Source of the DNA: an uncultured Dehalococcoidia bacterium
GTDB lineage: Bacteria > Chloroflexota > Dehalococcoidia > Bin125
Length of the DNA stretch: 64,000 nt
Direction: 5' to 3'
Assembly: GCA_958295515.1 (NCBI GenBank)
Contig: CATQGW010000001.1
Coordinates: 841,522-905,521, forward strand
Below are positions 42,566 through 51,535 of this stretch, piece after piece. The notes under the pieces are model-generated. The model saw only the letters and a list, made by a program, of their open reading frames with translations, was not told where the DNA came from and made no database searches. The position numbers were made by a program, and so were the translations under genes. Within the stretch, counting starts at the first letter, position 1. Every line of letters starts with the position of its first letter.

Positions 42566-44551
42566 TTAGGCGGGGTAGTCGGGATGCCCCGTGTCCAGCC
42601 AGCTGTCGTCGTAGCGGTGCGAGGCGTGGGCGAACTGGTAGACATCCGGCGAGTTGTTGACGTAGGGCCACTCGACCTGCGGGGAGATCGCGTTCATCAC
42701 CGAGGGCTGCCCGGTCATCCCCTCGACGCCGTGGTCGGGGTGGACGCCGAGGAAGATCCTGAGCAGCTCGCTGGCGGTCTCCATCCGCTTCTCGATGTCG
42801 AGCTCGCTCTTCATGCCGAGGATCATCTCCTCGGCGGGCGGGTAGTTGTACTGCGAGAAGTTGGAGCTGCCGCCGGCCACATGGGTGATGTTCCACTCGC
42901 CGGTCGGGTCCAGGTCCTGGGGCGGGTTGGTCCAGGCCGGCGTCTGCCCGGGGTGCGTGCCCTCCAGCAGGCGCTGGAGGATCACCGTGTAGGGCTGGAT
43001 GTCCATCGAGAGTTCGACATCGAGCGCCTGCTCGTACATCGCTTTGACGGTCTCCGTGATGCCCGGGTAGGTCTGCTCCCAGACATCCGGGGTGATCCAG
43101 TAGAAGGTGCGGCTGCCCGGTTCGACGCCGGCGGCGCTCATCAGATCGCGCGCCATCTTGATGTCTGCATCCCGATCGGGGCGGTAGCCCGGCCAGGTGG
43201 CGAGCTCATCGGGCGGCACGGTCCAAGCCTGGTTGAACCAGGGCGCCTGGGCGATCGCCGAAATCTTGGCCGAGCCGAGATAGACGGAGTCGATCAGCTG
43301 ATAGCGGTCGGTGGCGACATGGAAGGCGTAGGCAAGCCGGCGATCGGCCCACGGGTTGCCGAGGCCGTCCTCACCCTCCCACTCGGCGTTGAAGTTGTAG
43401 CGGATCTGGATCGTGAAGCCGAACGGCACGTCGAACGACTGATGATTGGGGAAGTCGGCGAGGATGCCCTCGACCTGCAGGCTGGAGAGCGGGAAGCCGC
43501 CGATGTCGATGCCCTTGCCGCGGTAGGCGGCGTCGACCGTGGTGGCGTCGAGCAGATTGGTGAACTCGATGCGGTCCAGATAGGGCAGCGGGCCGCCGTC
43601 GTCGCCCTGCTTCCAGTAGTCGGGGTTGGCGTTGAGGTTGATCCCGATGTCGGGGTCGTAGAGCTCGGGGATGTAGGCCCCGGTGCCGGAGGAGAGTTCG
43701 ACGTTGGTCTGCTCGTCGCGCCAGCGGTTGCCGAACTCCTCGACTGCTTCGGGCGACGTGATCCAGGAGAACGGACCGAGATGGACGCCGAGATAGGTGG
43801 CGTCGGCCTCGGCCGTGGTGAACTTGATCGTCGCCTCGTCCACCACCTCGATCGAGTCGGTCTGCTGGTATTTGCTGGCCGAGAGGAACGATGTGTCCTG
43901 CACGCCGTCGGCGTCGACCGAGTCGATCTGGCGCTGGGCGTTGTAGCGGATGTCCTCGGCGGTGACCATCCGCCCGCCCTCGGTGGGGAACTGATTCCAG
44001 AAGCGCGCGCCCTGGTCAACGCTGAAGATGTAGGTCGTGTCGTCGGGGACTTCGGGCAGCGAGGCGATGTCGGGCTCCATGAGCCCGCGCTCCTTGTTGC
44101 GCCAGCGGATCAGGTAGTTCATGTAGAGGCCCATCCAGAACTGGGTGGGCCCGAAGACGCCGCGGTGCGGGTCGAAGTAGTCGTGAGTGGCGGCCGGAGT
44201 GGAGAAGCGCAGGGTGCCGCCGCGCACGATGTTGGAGGTCTGCGCGACGGTCTGGGTCTGCTGCTGCTGATCGTCGGCCGGCGCATCCTGCTGCTCGGCC
44301 TGCTGCGCCTGCTGCTCGGCAGCCGTCGCTTGCTGCTGTTGCTCCGTCGCCTGCTGCGCGGCGGGCTGATCCTGCTGCTGTCGGGTGGTCTGCTGCGCGG
44401 CCAGCTGATCGTCGTCATCGTCGTCGTCGCCGCAGCCGACGAGCGCGAGGCCGGCCGCGCCAACCCCGGCGCGGCCGGAGGCGCGCAGCAGCGAACGCCT
44501 GCTCATCCGTGAGGTGCGCATTCGCTGCCAGTAGTTGGGTCGCTCGCTCAT
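42566..44551 (-). CDS. Peptide/nickel-type ABC transporter solute-binding lipoprotein
   Basis: A 661-residue SBP_bac_5 protein, paralogue of 414-2408. It shares the twin-arginine signal (SRRSLLR, residues 18-24), lipobox LVGC (Cys40), an Asp run, a Gln/Ala-rich linker to about 110 and the binding domain starting NIVRGGTLRFSTP. The C-terminal residues diverge after HASHRYDDSWLDTGHPDYPA. No permease or ATPase gene is adjacent, so it may feed the transporter encoded near the left end or one elsewhere. Ligand unknown. Confidence 0.92.
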   Translation of the reverse strand: MSERPNYWQRMRTSRMSRRSLLRASGRAGVGAAGLALVGCGDDDDDDDQLAAQQTTRQQQDQPAAQQATEQQQQATAAEQQAQQAEQQDAPADDQQQQTQTVAQTSNIVRGGTLRFSTPAATHDYFDPHRGVFGPTQFWMGLYMNYLIRWRNKERGLMEPDIASLPEVPDDTTYIFSVDQGARFWNQFPTEGGRMVTAEDIRYNAQRQIDSVDADGVQDTSFLSASKYQQTDSIEVVDEATIKFTTAEADATYLGVHLGPFSWITSPEAVEEFGNRWRDEQTNVELSSGTGAYIPELYDPDIGINLNANPDYWKQGDDGGPLPYLDRIEFTNLLDATTVDAAYRGKGIDIGGFPLSSLQVEGILADFPNHQSFDVPFGFTIQIRYNFNAEWEGEDGLGNPWADRRLAYAFHVATDRYQLIDSVYLGSAKISAIAQAPWFNQAWTVPPDELATWPGYRPDRDADIKMARDLMSAAGVEPGSRTFYWITPDVWEQTYPGITETVKAMYEQALDVELSMDIQPYTVILQRLLEGTHPGQTPAWTNPPQDLDPTGEWNITHVAGGSSNFSQYNYPPAEEMILGMKSELDIEKRMETASELLRIFLGVHPDHGVEGMTGQPSVMNAISPQVEWPYVNNSPDVYQFAHASHRYDDSWLDTGHPDYPA

Positions 44552-44597
44552 GGTCGTCTCCCGCTCGCTCTGCGGTGCCTGTGATGCCGCAATCCTA
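44552..44597 (-). promoter_or_regulatory. -10-like element before solute-binding gene
   Basis: Minus-strand TAGGAT at 44597-44592, 40 bases before the ATG at 44551, with GGGAGACGA as ribosome site. Confidence 0.4.
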
Positions 44598-44649
44598 GCG
44601 ATTTGCGAGCGGGGGCGAGTGACGAATAGGAGAGGCGGGGATGACGGGT

Positions 44650-45174
44650 TCAGAGGGTGTGGAACGACAGCTCGGCGTCGCCGATTGCGCCGAAGCGTTC
44701 ACGCAGGCGGCGGGCGCGGTAGCGGAAGATTTGGCGCAGGCGGGGGATCACCAGCCAGTGGGCGATGGGCGCGCTGAGCGGCTCCAGCGGCAGCGCCCAG
44801 TGGACGATGTCGGAGGCTTCGACGCCCCGATCCAGCTCGCGGAACAGATGCTGGTGATGCCAGAGCGCATAGGGGCCGAGCAGTTGGGCGTCGGTGAAGT
44901 ATTCGGGCGCGCGGATGTGGGTGATCTCGGTCGCCCAGGGCACTTCGATGTTGAGCAGCGGGGTGAGACGGTAGGTGATCACCATCCCGGGATACGCCTC
45001 CGCTGCCGGCTCGCCAGTGAGTTGGCTGGTGCGTTGACCAGTGAGTCGGCTGGTCAGTCGGAAATGCATATCCGGCGGGGTGAGATCCGCGAGGTTGCGC
45101 GGGTCGGAGAAGAACGCCCAGGCCGTGTCCAGGTCGGTGGTCAGCGTCTGGCGGGCTTCGAGTCGGAAGGGCAT
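44650..45174 (-). CDS. SRPBCC-fold ligand-binding protein
   Basis: A 174-residue START/Bet v 1-like (SRPBCC) protein: FRLEARQTLTTDLDTAWAFF, then SDPRNLADLTPPDMHF and later GPYALWHHQHLFRELDRGVE are typical of the polyketide-cyclase/coenzyme Q-binding subgroup. Likely binds a hydrophobic ligand. A short internal near-repeat (LTSRLTGQRTSQLTGEP, nucleotides about 45010-45060) appears to be a local duplication. Starts leaderless, 6 bases after TAGCCT. Its neighbour menA suggests but does not prove a quinone link. Confidence 0.8.
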   Translation of the reverse strand: MPFRLEARQTLTTDLDTAWAFFSDPRNLADLTPPDMHFRLTSRLTGQRTSQLTGEPAAEAYPGMVITYRLTPLLNIEVPWATEITHIRAPEYFTDAQLLGPYALWHHQHLFRELDRGVEASDIVHWALPLEPLSAPIAHWLVIPRLRQIFRYRARRLRERFGAIGDAELSFHTL

Positions 45175-45186
45175 GTGCTCAGGCTA
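45175..45186 (-). promoter_or_regulatory. Leaderless promoter of SRPBCC gene
   Basis: Minus-strand TAGCCT at 45186-45181 followed by 6 bases and the ATG at 45174. Confidence 0.5.
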
Positions 45187-45192
45187 GCTAGT

Positions 45193-46110
45193 TCACAGGC
45201 CTGCGATCAGCGCGCCGAGGGCGATCAGCGCGCCGACGATCAGGTGCAGCATCGCGGTTCGTTTGAGCACGGTAATCAGATCGGGGCCGGCGGTCCCGCC
45301 GAGCACGGCGCGGCAGAGCGGCAGGGCCAGCGGGGCGGCGGCCAGCGCCAGCGCGGTCCAGGCGGGCAAAACGCCCGTCGCGGCGAAGATCAGGATGGCA
45401 GTGAAGGCGGCGGCGATCAGCAGGACATATTGGGCGCGGGTGTTGCGGTCCCCCAGGATCACCGCGAGCGTGCGCTTGCCGGCGGCGCGGTCGGTCTCGA
45501 TGTCGCGCAGGTTGTTGGCGACCAGGATCGCGGTGACCAGGCAACCGACCGGAATCGAGGCCGCACCCAGCGCCCAGGTCAGCTCTCCGCTCTGCACGTA
45601 GCCGCTGCCCATGACCGCGACCACGCCGAAGAAAGCGAAGCAGATCAGGTCGCCGAGGCCGTGGTAGCCGTAGGGCCAGGGACCGCCCGTGTACAGCACC
45701 GCGGCGACGCATGATGCCGCCCCCGCGACGAGAATCGGCCAGCCGGCGGCGATGGTCAGCGAGATGCCGATCGCGACCGCGCTGCCGAAGACGGTGATCG
45801 CGCCGGCCAGCATCTGGCGCTCCGAGAGCCAGCCCATGGCGACGGCGCGGGGCGGTCCGAGGCGGTCCGGGGTGTCCGCGCCGCGGCGGAAATCGGAGAG
45901 ATCGTTGGCGAAGTTGACGCCGATCTGAATCAGGATCGCAGCCGCCAGCACCTGCAGAAAGAGGCCGACATCGAAGGGTCCGTCGATCGTCGCCACCGCG
46001 GTGCCCGCCAGCACGGGGGCGACGGCCGCGGGCAGCGTGGGGGGGCGCGCCGCGAGCAGCCAGACGCGCGCGGTGGAGGGTGCGGGGGGAGATGCGGGTT
46101 CAGCGCTCAT
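45193..46110 (-). CDS. menA: 1,4-dihydroxy-2-naphthoate polyprenyltransferase
   Basis: A 305-residue integral membrane prenyltransferase (UbiA superfamily) that attaches a polyprenyl chain to dihydroxynaphthoate in menaquinone synthesis. Both Asp-rich sites are present: NFANDLSDFRRGADTPDR near residue 65 and RDIETDRAAGKRTLAV near 205. Around eight hydrophobic segments. Downstream of menB with an 8-base gap on the same strand, consistent with the men pathway. Confidence 0.92.
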   Translation of the reverse strand: MSAEPASPPAPSTARVWLLAARPPTLPAAVAPVLAGTAVATIDGPFDVGLFLQVLAAAILIQIGVNFANDLSDFRRGADTPDRLGPPRAVAMGWLSERQMLAGAITVFGSAVAIGISLTIAAGWPILVAGAASCVAAVLYTGGPWPYGYHGLGDLICFAFFGVVAVMGSGYVQSGELTWALGAASIPVGCLVTAILVANNLRDIETDRAAGKRTLAVILGDRNTRAQYVLLIAAAFTAILIFAATGVLPAWTALALAAAPLALPLCRAVLGGTAGPDLITVLKRTAMLHLIVGALIALGALIAGL

Positions 46111-46118
46111 CGACAGGC

Positions 46119-46970
46119 CTAGGGGAAGCGCTCGTACTTGCTGAAGTCCGGGCGGCGCTTTTCGAGGAATGCCTCCTTGCCCTCCTTCGCTTCCTCAGAG
46201 AGGTAGTAGAGCAGCGTCGAGTCGCCTGCGAACATCTGCATGCCGGCGAGGCCGTCGGTGTCGGCGACCAGCGCGCGCTTGATGAAGCGCAGCGCCGTGG
46301 GCGACATGCACAAAATCTCGCGGCAGTAGTTGACCGTCTCCTCTTCGAGTCGGTCGACGGGGAAGACGGCGTTGGCGAGCCCCATCTCGCGTGCTTCCTC
46401 GGCGTCGTACTGGCGGCACATGAACCAGATTTCGCCGGCCTTCTTGTGGCCGACGATTCGCGCCAGCAGCATCGTGCCGTAGCCCGCGTCGAACGAGCCG
46501 ACCTTCGGCCCGGTCTGCCCGAAGCGCGCATTGTCGCCGGCGATGGTCATGTCGCAGACGGTCGCCAGCACGTTGCCGCCGCCGATCGCGTAGCCCGCCA
46601 CCATCGCGATCACGGGCTTGGGAATCGCGCGGATCTGGCGGTGCAGGTCGAGCACGTTGAGCCGCGGCACGCCGTCGTCGCCGACATAACCCCCGTCGCC
46701 GCGAATACGCTGATCGCCGCCCGAGCAGAACGCTTCCTTGCCCTCGCCGGTGAGGATGATCACGCCGACCGACTGGTCTTCGTGGGCGGCGTGGAAGGCG
46801 TGCTGCAGCTCGAACAGGGTTTGCGGTCGGAAGGCGTTGCGCACCTCGGGGCGGGCGATCGTGATCTTGGCGATGCCTTCGGCGACGTCGTAACGGATAT
46901 CGCCGTAGTCGCCGCGGCGCTCCCAGTCGGGGAGTCCCGTGCGATCGACGCTCACGGTGGGGTATGACAT
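46119..46970 (-). CDS. menB: 1,4-dihydroxy-2-naphthoyl-CoA synthase
   Basis: A 283-residue crotonase-fold enzyme that closes the second ring of menaquinone. Diagnostic MenB features: [11 protein letters not shown], the region [12 protein letters not shown] with the catalytic Asp, and the C-terminal [13 protein letters not shown]. Start overlaps the TetR gene stop by one base (TGATG). menA follows. Confidence 0.95.
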   Translation of the reverse strand: MSYPTVSVDRTGLPDWERRGDYGDIRYDVAEGIAKITIARPEVRNAFRPQTLFELQHAFHAAHEDQSVGVIILTGEGKEAFCSGGDQRIRGDGGYVGDDGVPRLNVLDLHRQIRAIPKPVIAMVAGYAIGGGNVLATVCDMTIAGDNARFGQTGPKVGSFDAGYGTMLLARIVGHKKAGEIWFMCRQYDAEEAREMGLANAVFPVDRLEEETVNYCREILCMSPTALRFIKRALVADTDGLAGMQMFAGDSTLLYYLSEEAKEGKEAFLEKRRPDFSKYERFP

Positions 46971-47623
46971 CAGCTCTGCTCCTTGTCATTTGAGACGGTG
47001 GCGGGATCGGCGACGCCTGCGCCGCGCAGGGCGAGGCGTCGGAGTTCAGAGTGGATGCGCTGGGGCGGCGCGGCTACGCGCCCGTCCGCCCAGGCGCCGA
47101 TCAGTCCCTGCGCCATGAGCACCCAGGCGCGCGCGGTGAGTTCCGGATCGAGCGGCGCGATACGGCCGAGCGCCAGCGCGCGTTCGAGTTCGGGGCGCAG
47201 CAGCGCGGCGAACTCGTCCTCGATCTGCGCCGCCTGAGCGCGAAGCTCGGGGCCGGCGGCGAGCGCTTCATTCAGCACGCGGGCCAGCGCGCGGCGTCCC
47301 GACAGCCCCTCGAAGAGCGCGGACAAGGCCGCCTCGGCGCGCTCCAGCGGGTCCTCGCCCGCCTTGTCCATCGCGCTGCGTACGCGGCGCTGCAGCAACG
47401 CGCCGGCACGGGCGACGACGGCGGCCAGCAACGCTTGTTTGGTCGGGAAGTGGAAGTAGAGGCCGCCCTTGGAGGTGCCTCCCGTGCGCGCGATCTCGTC
47501 CATCCCGGCCTGGGCGAAGCCGCGCTGCGCGAAGACGCGGGTGGCGGCGCGCAGCAGCAGTTCGCGGCGCTCGACGGCGCGCGCCTGCTGGGGAGGGCGG
47601 GTCTCAGCGACGCTGGGCGCCAC
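46970..47623 (-). CDS. TetR-family transcriptional regulator
   Basis: A 217-residue TetR-type repressor. The helix-turn-helix is in residues 25-65: [20 protein letters not shown], then [20 protein letters not shown]. The GTG start at 47623 is taken since the DNA-binding domain follows at normal distance. It heads an operon with menB and menA, and faces menG across a perfect inverted repeat, so it probably represses itself and menG. The ligand-binding half resembles the ScbR/AcrR-like group only in general. Confidence 0.9.
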   Translation of the reverse strand: MAPSVAETRPPQQARAVERRELLLRAATRVFAQRGFAQAGMDEIARTGGTSKGGLYFHFPTKQALLAAVVARAGALLQRRVRSAMDKAGEDPLERAEAALSALFEGLSGRRALARVLNEALAAGPELRAQAAQIEDEFAALLRPELERALALGRIAPLDPELTARAWVLMAQGLIGAWADGRVAAPPQRIHSELRRLALRGAGVADPATVSNDKEQS

Positions 47624-47638
47624 TCGCGGTCCTCTTCA

Positions 47639-47660
47639 AAACCGACGCTGTAGTCGGTTT
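47639..47660. promoter_or_regulatory. Palindromic operator, probably for the TetR regulator
   Basis: AAACCGAC (47639-47646), 6-base spacer, GTCGGTTT (47653-47660): perfect 8-bp arms, ~22 bp total, the size and symmetry of TetR-family operators. It lies between the divergent regulator and menG starts and next to the -10 of menG. Confidence 0.65.
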
Positions 47661-47663
47661 CCC

Positions 47664-47676
47664 TACGCTAGCAGGC
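47664..47676 (+). promoter_or_regulatory. Leaderless promoter of menG
   Basis: TACGCT at 47664-47669, 7 bases before the GTG at 47677, immediately beside the operator. Confidence 0.5.
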
Positions 47677-48378
47677 GTGACCGCTTCCGACGACGAACGC
47701 GCCCGCACGATCCAGGCGATGTTCGGGCGGCTCGTGCCGCAGTACGACCGCATGAATCGGGTGATGAGCGCCGGTCTCGACGGGCGCTGGCGTCGTCTGG
47801 CGGTGCAGGCCGCCCAGCCGCAGAGCGCGGATGTGCTGGACCTCGGAGCCGGCACGGGCGATCTCTCCCGCGAGTTTCGCCGCGCCGGCGCGGCCGGCGT
47901 CGCGGGCGCGGACTTCGCCGCCCAGATGCTGCGCCGCGCGCGGCGAAAGCACGGCCCCGAAACGGCGGACTGGCTGCAAGCCGACGCGCTGCAACTGCCG
48001 TTCGCCGAGGCGAGCTTCGATGTCGTCGCCAGCGCCTTCGTGCTGCGTAATCTGGTCGATCTGCCGGGCGGCTTCGCCGAGATGCTGCGCGTGCTTCGCC
48101 CCGGCGGGCGGCTGGTCGCCCTGGACATTACGCATCCGCCCGACGATCTGCGCGGCCGCATCCTGCGCCTCGGTTTCGAGCGGGTGGTCACGCCCGCCGC
48201 CGGCCTGCTCAGCGGCGATCGCAACGCTTACCGCTACCTGCCGAATTCGCTGAGCGGCTATCCGACGGCAGAGGAGCTGGCCGAGATGCTGCGCGCCGCA
48301 GGCGCGGCGGAGGTCTCATACCGCCGTCTGGCGGGCGGCGCGGTGGCGCTGCACGCTGCCCGCAAGCCGTCCGAGTAA
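47677..48378 (+). CDS. menG: Demethylmenaquinone methyltransferase (UbiE/MenG)
   Basis: A 233-residue SAM-dependent methyltransferase for the last step of menaquinone synthesis. UbiE signatures: MFGRLVPQYDRMNRVMSAGL at the start, motif I VLDLGAGTGDLS, then LPFAEASFDVVASAFVLRNL and the ending GAAEVSYRRLAGGAVALH. GTG start in leaderless position. Divergent from the TetR-menB-menA operon and probably under the same regulator. Confidence 0.92.
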   Translation: MTASDDERARTIQAMFGRLVPQYDRMNRVMSAGLDGRWRRLAVQAAQPQSADVLDLGAGTGDLSREFRRAGAAGVAGADFAAQMLRRARRKHGPETADWLQADALQLPFAEASFDVVASAFVLRNLVDLPGGFAEMLRVLRPGGRLVALDITHPPDDLRGRILRLGFERVVTPAAGLLSGDRNAYRYLPNSLSGYPTAEELAEMLRAAGAAEVSYRRLAGGAVALHAARKPSE

Positions 48379-48394
48379 TTGCGGCAACCCTCGC

Positions 48395-49021
48395 TCACCC
48401 GGCGCGCGACGCCGACAGCCCCACCATCGCCCGCCGGCTGCCTTTGACCAGGCGGCCTGCCCAGCGGGTGGGCGGGGCGTCCTGCGGATTAAGCCAGCCG
48501 CAGGATTGGACGGCGAACCCTGCCTCTGCGAGCGGACCCTGCAACGCGGCTGCAAGCGAGTGCGGCGTCGGCGGCTCGCAATCGGGCGGCGCGGCCTCCG
48601 CGTTCAGCACCAACTCCAGCGCGCAGCGCTCGGCGGCCAGTCGATCCAGCAGCGCCGCGAACGCGGGCGCGTCTTCGAGAATCAGCCGTAGCAGCGCCGC
48701 CCAGGGAAAATGAACCGTCAGCCGCTGCGCCGCGCCTTCCAGTTCCGGCGGCGGATGCTGCGCATCGGCGGCGATGAAGAGCGTGTTGGCGGCCCCGCCG
48801 CGCTCCGCCCGCCGCTCAGCCTGCCGCGCCGCGCGGCGCAGCGCTTCGCGATCCGAATCCAGCCCCGCCGCCAGCCAGCGCGGATGCTCCCGCGCAAAGC
48901 GCCGCACATAATCGCCCTCGCCGCAGCCGAGGTCCAGCAGCACGCCCTCGCGCCCGTCGCGCAGCCGCTGCCACGCTGCGCCGTCGTACGATTGAGGGCC
49001 GGAACGAGTGATCACTTCCAC
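48395..49021 (-). CDS. Putative 16S rRNA (A1408) methyltransferase, KamB-like
   Basis: A 208-residue class I methyltransferase. Motif I is VLLDLGCGEGDYVRRFARE with LDSDREALRRAAR after it. The later stretch LFIAADAQHPPPELEG and VHFPWAALLRLILED corresponds to the KamB/NpmA pattern of m1A1408 methyltransferases that confer aminoglycoside resistance, including the tryptophan of the FPW loop. Length agrees with that family (~215). The GTG start is 7 bases downstream of TAGCCT (leaderless). Function is by motif resemblance; a methyltransferase of another substrate remains possible. Confidence 0.65.
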   Translation of the reverse strand: MEVITRSGPQSYDGAAWQRLRDGREGVLLDLGCGEGDYVRRFAREHPRWLAAGLDSDREALRRAARQAERRAERGGAANTLFIAADAQHPPPELEGAAQRLTVHFPWAALLRLILEDAPAFAALLDRLAAERCALELVLNAEAAPPDCEPPTPHSLAAALQGPLAEAGFAVQSCGWLNPQDAPPTRWAGRLVKGSRRAMVGLSASRAG

Positions 49022-49034
49022 GCCGCGCAGGCTA
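49022..49034 (-). promoter_or_regulatory. Leaderless promoter of KamB-like gene
   Basis: Minus-strand TAGCCT at 49034-49029, then 7 bases to the GTG at 49021. Confidence 0.45.
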
Positions 49035-49061
49035 CGTAAGGCGCGAGCGAAGCGGGGCGAT

Positions 49062-49105
49062 TAGACTCCCGCTGACATTCACCCACAGAGGAAACGAGCC
49101 GCCCC
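49062..49105 (+). promoter_or_regulatory. -10-like element before alcohol dehydrogenase
   Basis: TAGACT at 49062-49067, 38 bases before the ATG at 49106; ACAGAGGAA serves as ribosome site. Confidence 0.45.
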
Positions 49106-50218
49106 ATGCCGACCCCCGCACGAGTCGTTTTTTTGCCCGAGGAGGATGCGCCGCTGGCCGTCGAGCAGGTTGAACTGCCCGATCCGGGGCCGCTGCAGGT
49201 GGTTGTCCGCCAGTTCGCCAGCGGTATCTGCCACTCGCAGCTGCACCAGATGCACAACCCCCGCCCCAGCGATCAGGTGCTCGGCCATGAGGCGACGGGC
49301 GAGGTGGTCGCGATCGGCTCGGAAGTGACCAACGTCGCCGTCGGCGACATGGTCTTCGTCACCTGGGTGCCGCGCGACCCCTCCGTCGCTTCCCGCCCCG
49401 TCGAGGAGATCGTCGTCGAGCGCCCCAACGGGCGGCAGGCGACGACGCGCAATGTTTTCACCTGGGCCGATCACACGATCGCCGACGAGAAGTACATCGT
49501 GAAGGTGCCGCAGGACACGCGGCGCGATGTGACCTCGATCATCGGCTGCGCGGTGCTGACCGGCTCCGGCGCGGTCTACAACACGGCGGCGGTGCGCGAG
49601 GGCGACTCGGTCGCGATCTTCGGCGTTGGCGGCGTCGGACTCTCCGCCGTCGTTGCCGCCTCCGTGGTCAAAGCCGATCCGATCATCGCGGTGGACCTCG
49701 ACGACGAGAAGCTCGAGTTCGCCAAGACGTTCGGCGCGACGCACGGCGTGAACGCCGGCGGCGGCGACGCGATCGAGCAGATCAAGGCGCTGACGGCGGG
49801 CGAGGAGGGCGTCACGACCAGCTTCGGCGAGCCGGTCTCGGGCGTTGATTTCGCCTTCGACTGCATCGGGCGCGAGGTCACGATGGGTCAAATCCTGCGC
49901 GCCGTGCGCCCCGGTGTGCTGGGCGCCGGGGGCGGCGGCACCGCAGTGCTGGTCGGCGTCCCCCAGACCGGCCTCCAGTTCGACCAGCTGGACATGATGG
50001 GGCTGCTGATCAACGAGAAGCGCTACATCGGCTCAATCGGCGGCTCCTGCCGCCCCGACCGCGACTTCCCGATGTTCCTCGCCTGGTCCGAGGACGGCGC
50101 TCTGGACCTCGACGCGATGGTCACCGAACGCTTCAAGATCAGCCAGATCAACGAGGCGACCGCGGCCCTCGAACAGGGCGAAATCTTCGGGCGCGCGATC
50201 ATGGAGTTTGACGACTAG
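49106..50218 (+). CDS. Zinc-dependent alcohol dehydrogenase (class III-like)
   Basis: A 370-residue MDR dehydrogenase. Catalytic zinc region FASGICHSQLHQMH and GHEATGEVVAIG; NAD-binding VAIFGVGGVGLSAVVAA. The usual cysteine-rich structural-zinc loop is not seen (VTWVPRDPSVASRPVEEI occupies its place). Resembles S-(hydroxymethyl)glutathione/mycothiol dehydrogenase-like members; substrate unknown. Its stop overlaps the stop of the convergent gene within CTAG (50215-50218). Confidence 0.9.
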   Translation: MPTPARVVFLPEEDAPLAVEQVELPDPGPLQVVVRQFASGICHSQLHQMHNPRPSDQVLGHEATGEVVAIGSEVTNVAVGDMVFVTWVPRDPSVASRPVEEIVVERPNGRQATTRNVFTWADHTIADEKYIVKVPQDTRRDVTSIIGCAVLTGSGAVYNTAAVREGDSVAIFGVGGVGLSAVVAASVVKADPIIAVDLDDEKLEFAKTFGATHGVNAGGGDAIEQIKALTAGEEGVTTSFGEPVSGVDFAFDCIGREVTMGQILRAVRPGVLGAGGGGTAVLVGVPQTGLQFDQLDMMGLLINEKRYIGSIGGSCRPDRDFPMFLAWSEDGALDLDAMVTERFKISQINEATAALEQGEIFGRAIMEFDD

Positions 50219-51459
50219 GTCTCGAGCTCCCGCGCTGCTGCGAGGGCATCGCGCCACTCGGTGTGGTCGCGGATCAGCTGCTGGTAGCGGCGCAACATTC
50301 TGGGCCAGGCGACGGCGACTACGCCGCTGAGGTAGCCGTGGCGGGCGTAGAGCGCGGCGAAGCGGCGCTCCGCCAGGCTGCCGTGGACGACTTGCACGGC
50401 GTCGTGCGGGCTGGTGATGCCGGCCGCCATCACCGTGAGGCCGTGCTGGTCGGACCAGAAATAGGGGATTGGCGAGAAGGCTGTGAGCGGCTCGCCGCGC
50501 GACTCGGCGAGCAGGTTGGACGCTGCGGCTGCGCCCTGTTCGACCGCGTTGGTCCAGTGCTCGACGCGCATCGTGGGCTGCGGCTCGGCGTAGGCGAAGG
50601 GGCGCAGGTAGGCGTTCGGCCAGCGGCAGACATCGCCCGCCGCGTAGACGTCGGGCGCGGCGCGTACGTATTGATCGCAGATCACGCCGTCGCCGATCGA
50701 TAGCCCTGAATTCGCCAGCCAGCCCACCGTCGGGCGCACGCCGACGCCGACCACGACCGTTGAGGCTTCGATCACTTCGCCGCTGTCGAGCCGCACGCCC
50801 TCTACGCGCTCGCCGCCCAGCCATTCGGTCACCCGCCGGCCGGTGCGTAGGTCGACGCCGGCGTCGCGGTGCAGATCGGCCATGAACGCTGCGAGGTCAG
50901 GGCCGAGCGGACCGAGCATTGGCGCGTCGAGCGCCTCGATCAACGCGACATCCAGGCCACGCGCCCGCGCCGAGGATACGACCTCTGCGCCGATGAAGCC
51001 CGCGCCCACGACCGCGACTCGCCCGCCGCGCTCGAAGTCGGCGCGGATGCGCAGCGCGTCGGCCTCGCTGCGCAGCGTGTGGACGCCCTCCAGTTCCGAG
51101 CCGGGCAGGGAGATCGGCGACGCGCCGGTGGCGATGATCAGGCCGTCGAAGGCGATTGGCTCGCCGTCTTCGAGACGCAGCGCGCGCGCGGCGAGATCGA
51201 GCGAGGCGGCGCGGCGTCCGAGCACCCAATTGATTCGCAGCGCCTCCAGCTCCGATTCGCTGCGCAGCGGCAGGCGATCCACGTCCCACTCGCCGGTCAG
51301 CAGCTGTTTGGAGAGCGGTGGGCGGTCGTAGGGGAGGTTCGGCTCCGCGCCGATCAGCGTCAGTTCGCCCTCAAAGCCCTGATCGCGCAGCGTCTCGGCG
51401 GCGTTCAGCCCGGCGAGCGAGGCCCCGACCACGACGACCCGTTTGAGCGACTCGGTCAT
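50215..51459 (-). CDS. FAD/NAD(P)-dependent ferredoxin-reductase-type oxidoreductase
   Basis: A 414-residue flavoprotein of the BphA4/rubredoxin-reductase group. FAD-binding VVVVGASLAGLNAAETLRDQ, then PPLSKQLLTGEWD; NAD site VAVVGAGFIGAEVVSSA; second FAD block DVYAAGDVCRWPN. It would pass electrons from NAD(P)H to a ferredoxin or oxygenase component not seen here. ATG in leaderless position, 6 bases after TAGCCT. Confidence 0.92.
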   Translation of the reverse strand: MTESLKRVVVVGASLAGLNAAETLRDQGFEGELTLIGAEPNLPYDRPPLSKQLLTGEWDVDRLPLRSESELEALRINWVLGRRAASLDLAARALRLEDGEPIAFDGLIIATGASPISLPGSELEGVHTLRSEADALRIRADFERGGRVAVVGAGFIGAEVVSSARARGLDVALIEALDAPMLGPLGPDLAAFMADLHRDAGVDLRTGRRVTEWLGGERVEGVRLDSGEVIEASTVVVGVGVRPTVGWLANSGLSIGDGVICDQYVRAAPDVYAAGDVCRWPNAYLRPFAYAEPQPTMRVEHWTNAVEQGAAAASNLLAESRGEPLTAFSPIPYFWSDQHGLTVMAAGITSPHDAVQVVHGSLAERRFAALYARHGYLSGVVAVAWPRMLRRYQQLIRDHTEWRDALAAARELET

Positions 51460-51471
51460 ACGCGCAGGCTA
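51460..51471 (-). promoter_or_regulatory. Leaderless promoter of flavoprotein gene
   Basis: Minus-strand TAGCCT at 51471-51466, 6 bases, then the ATG at 51459. Confidence 0.5.
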
Positions 51472-51480
51472 GCTGCGGGG

Positions 51481-51535
51481 TATGCTGTGGCGGATTCCAA
51501 CACGAATACGTGAGCATTGAATCGGGAGGTTCGGC
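51481..51535 (+). promoter_or_regulatory. -10-like element before SDR gene
   Basis: TATGCT at 51481-51486, 49 bases before the ATG at 51536; CGGGAGG is the ribosome site. Confidence 0.35.
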
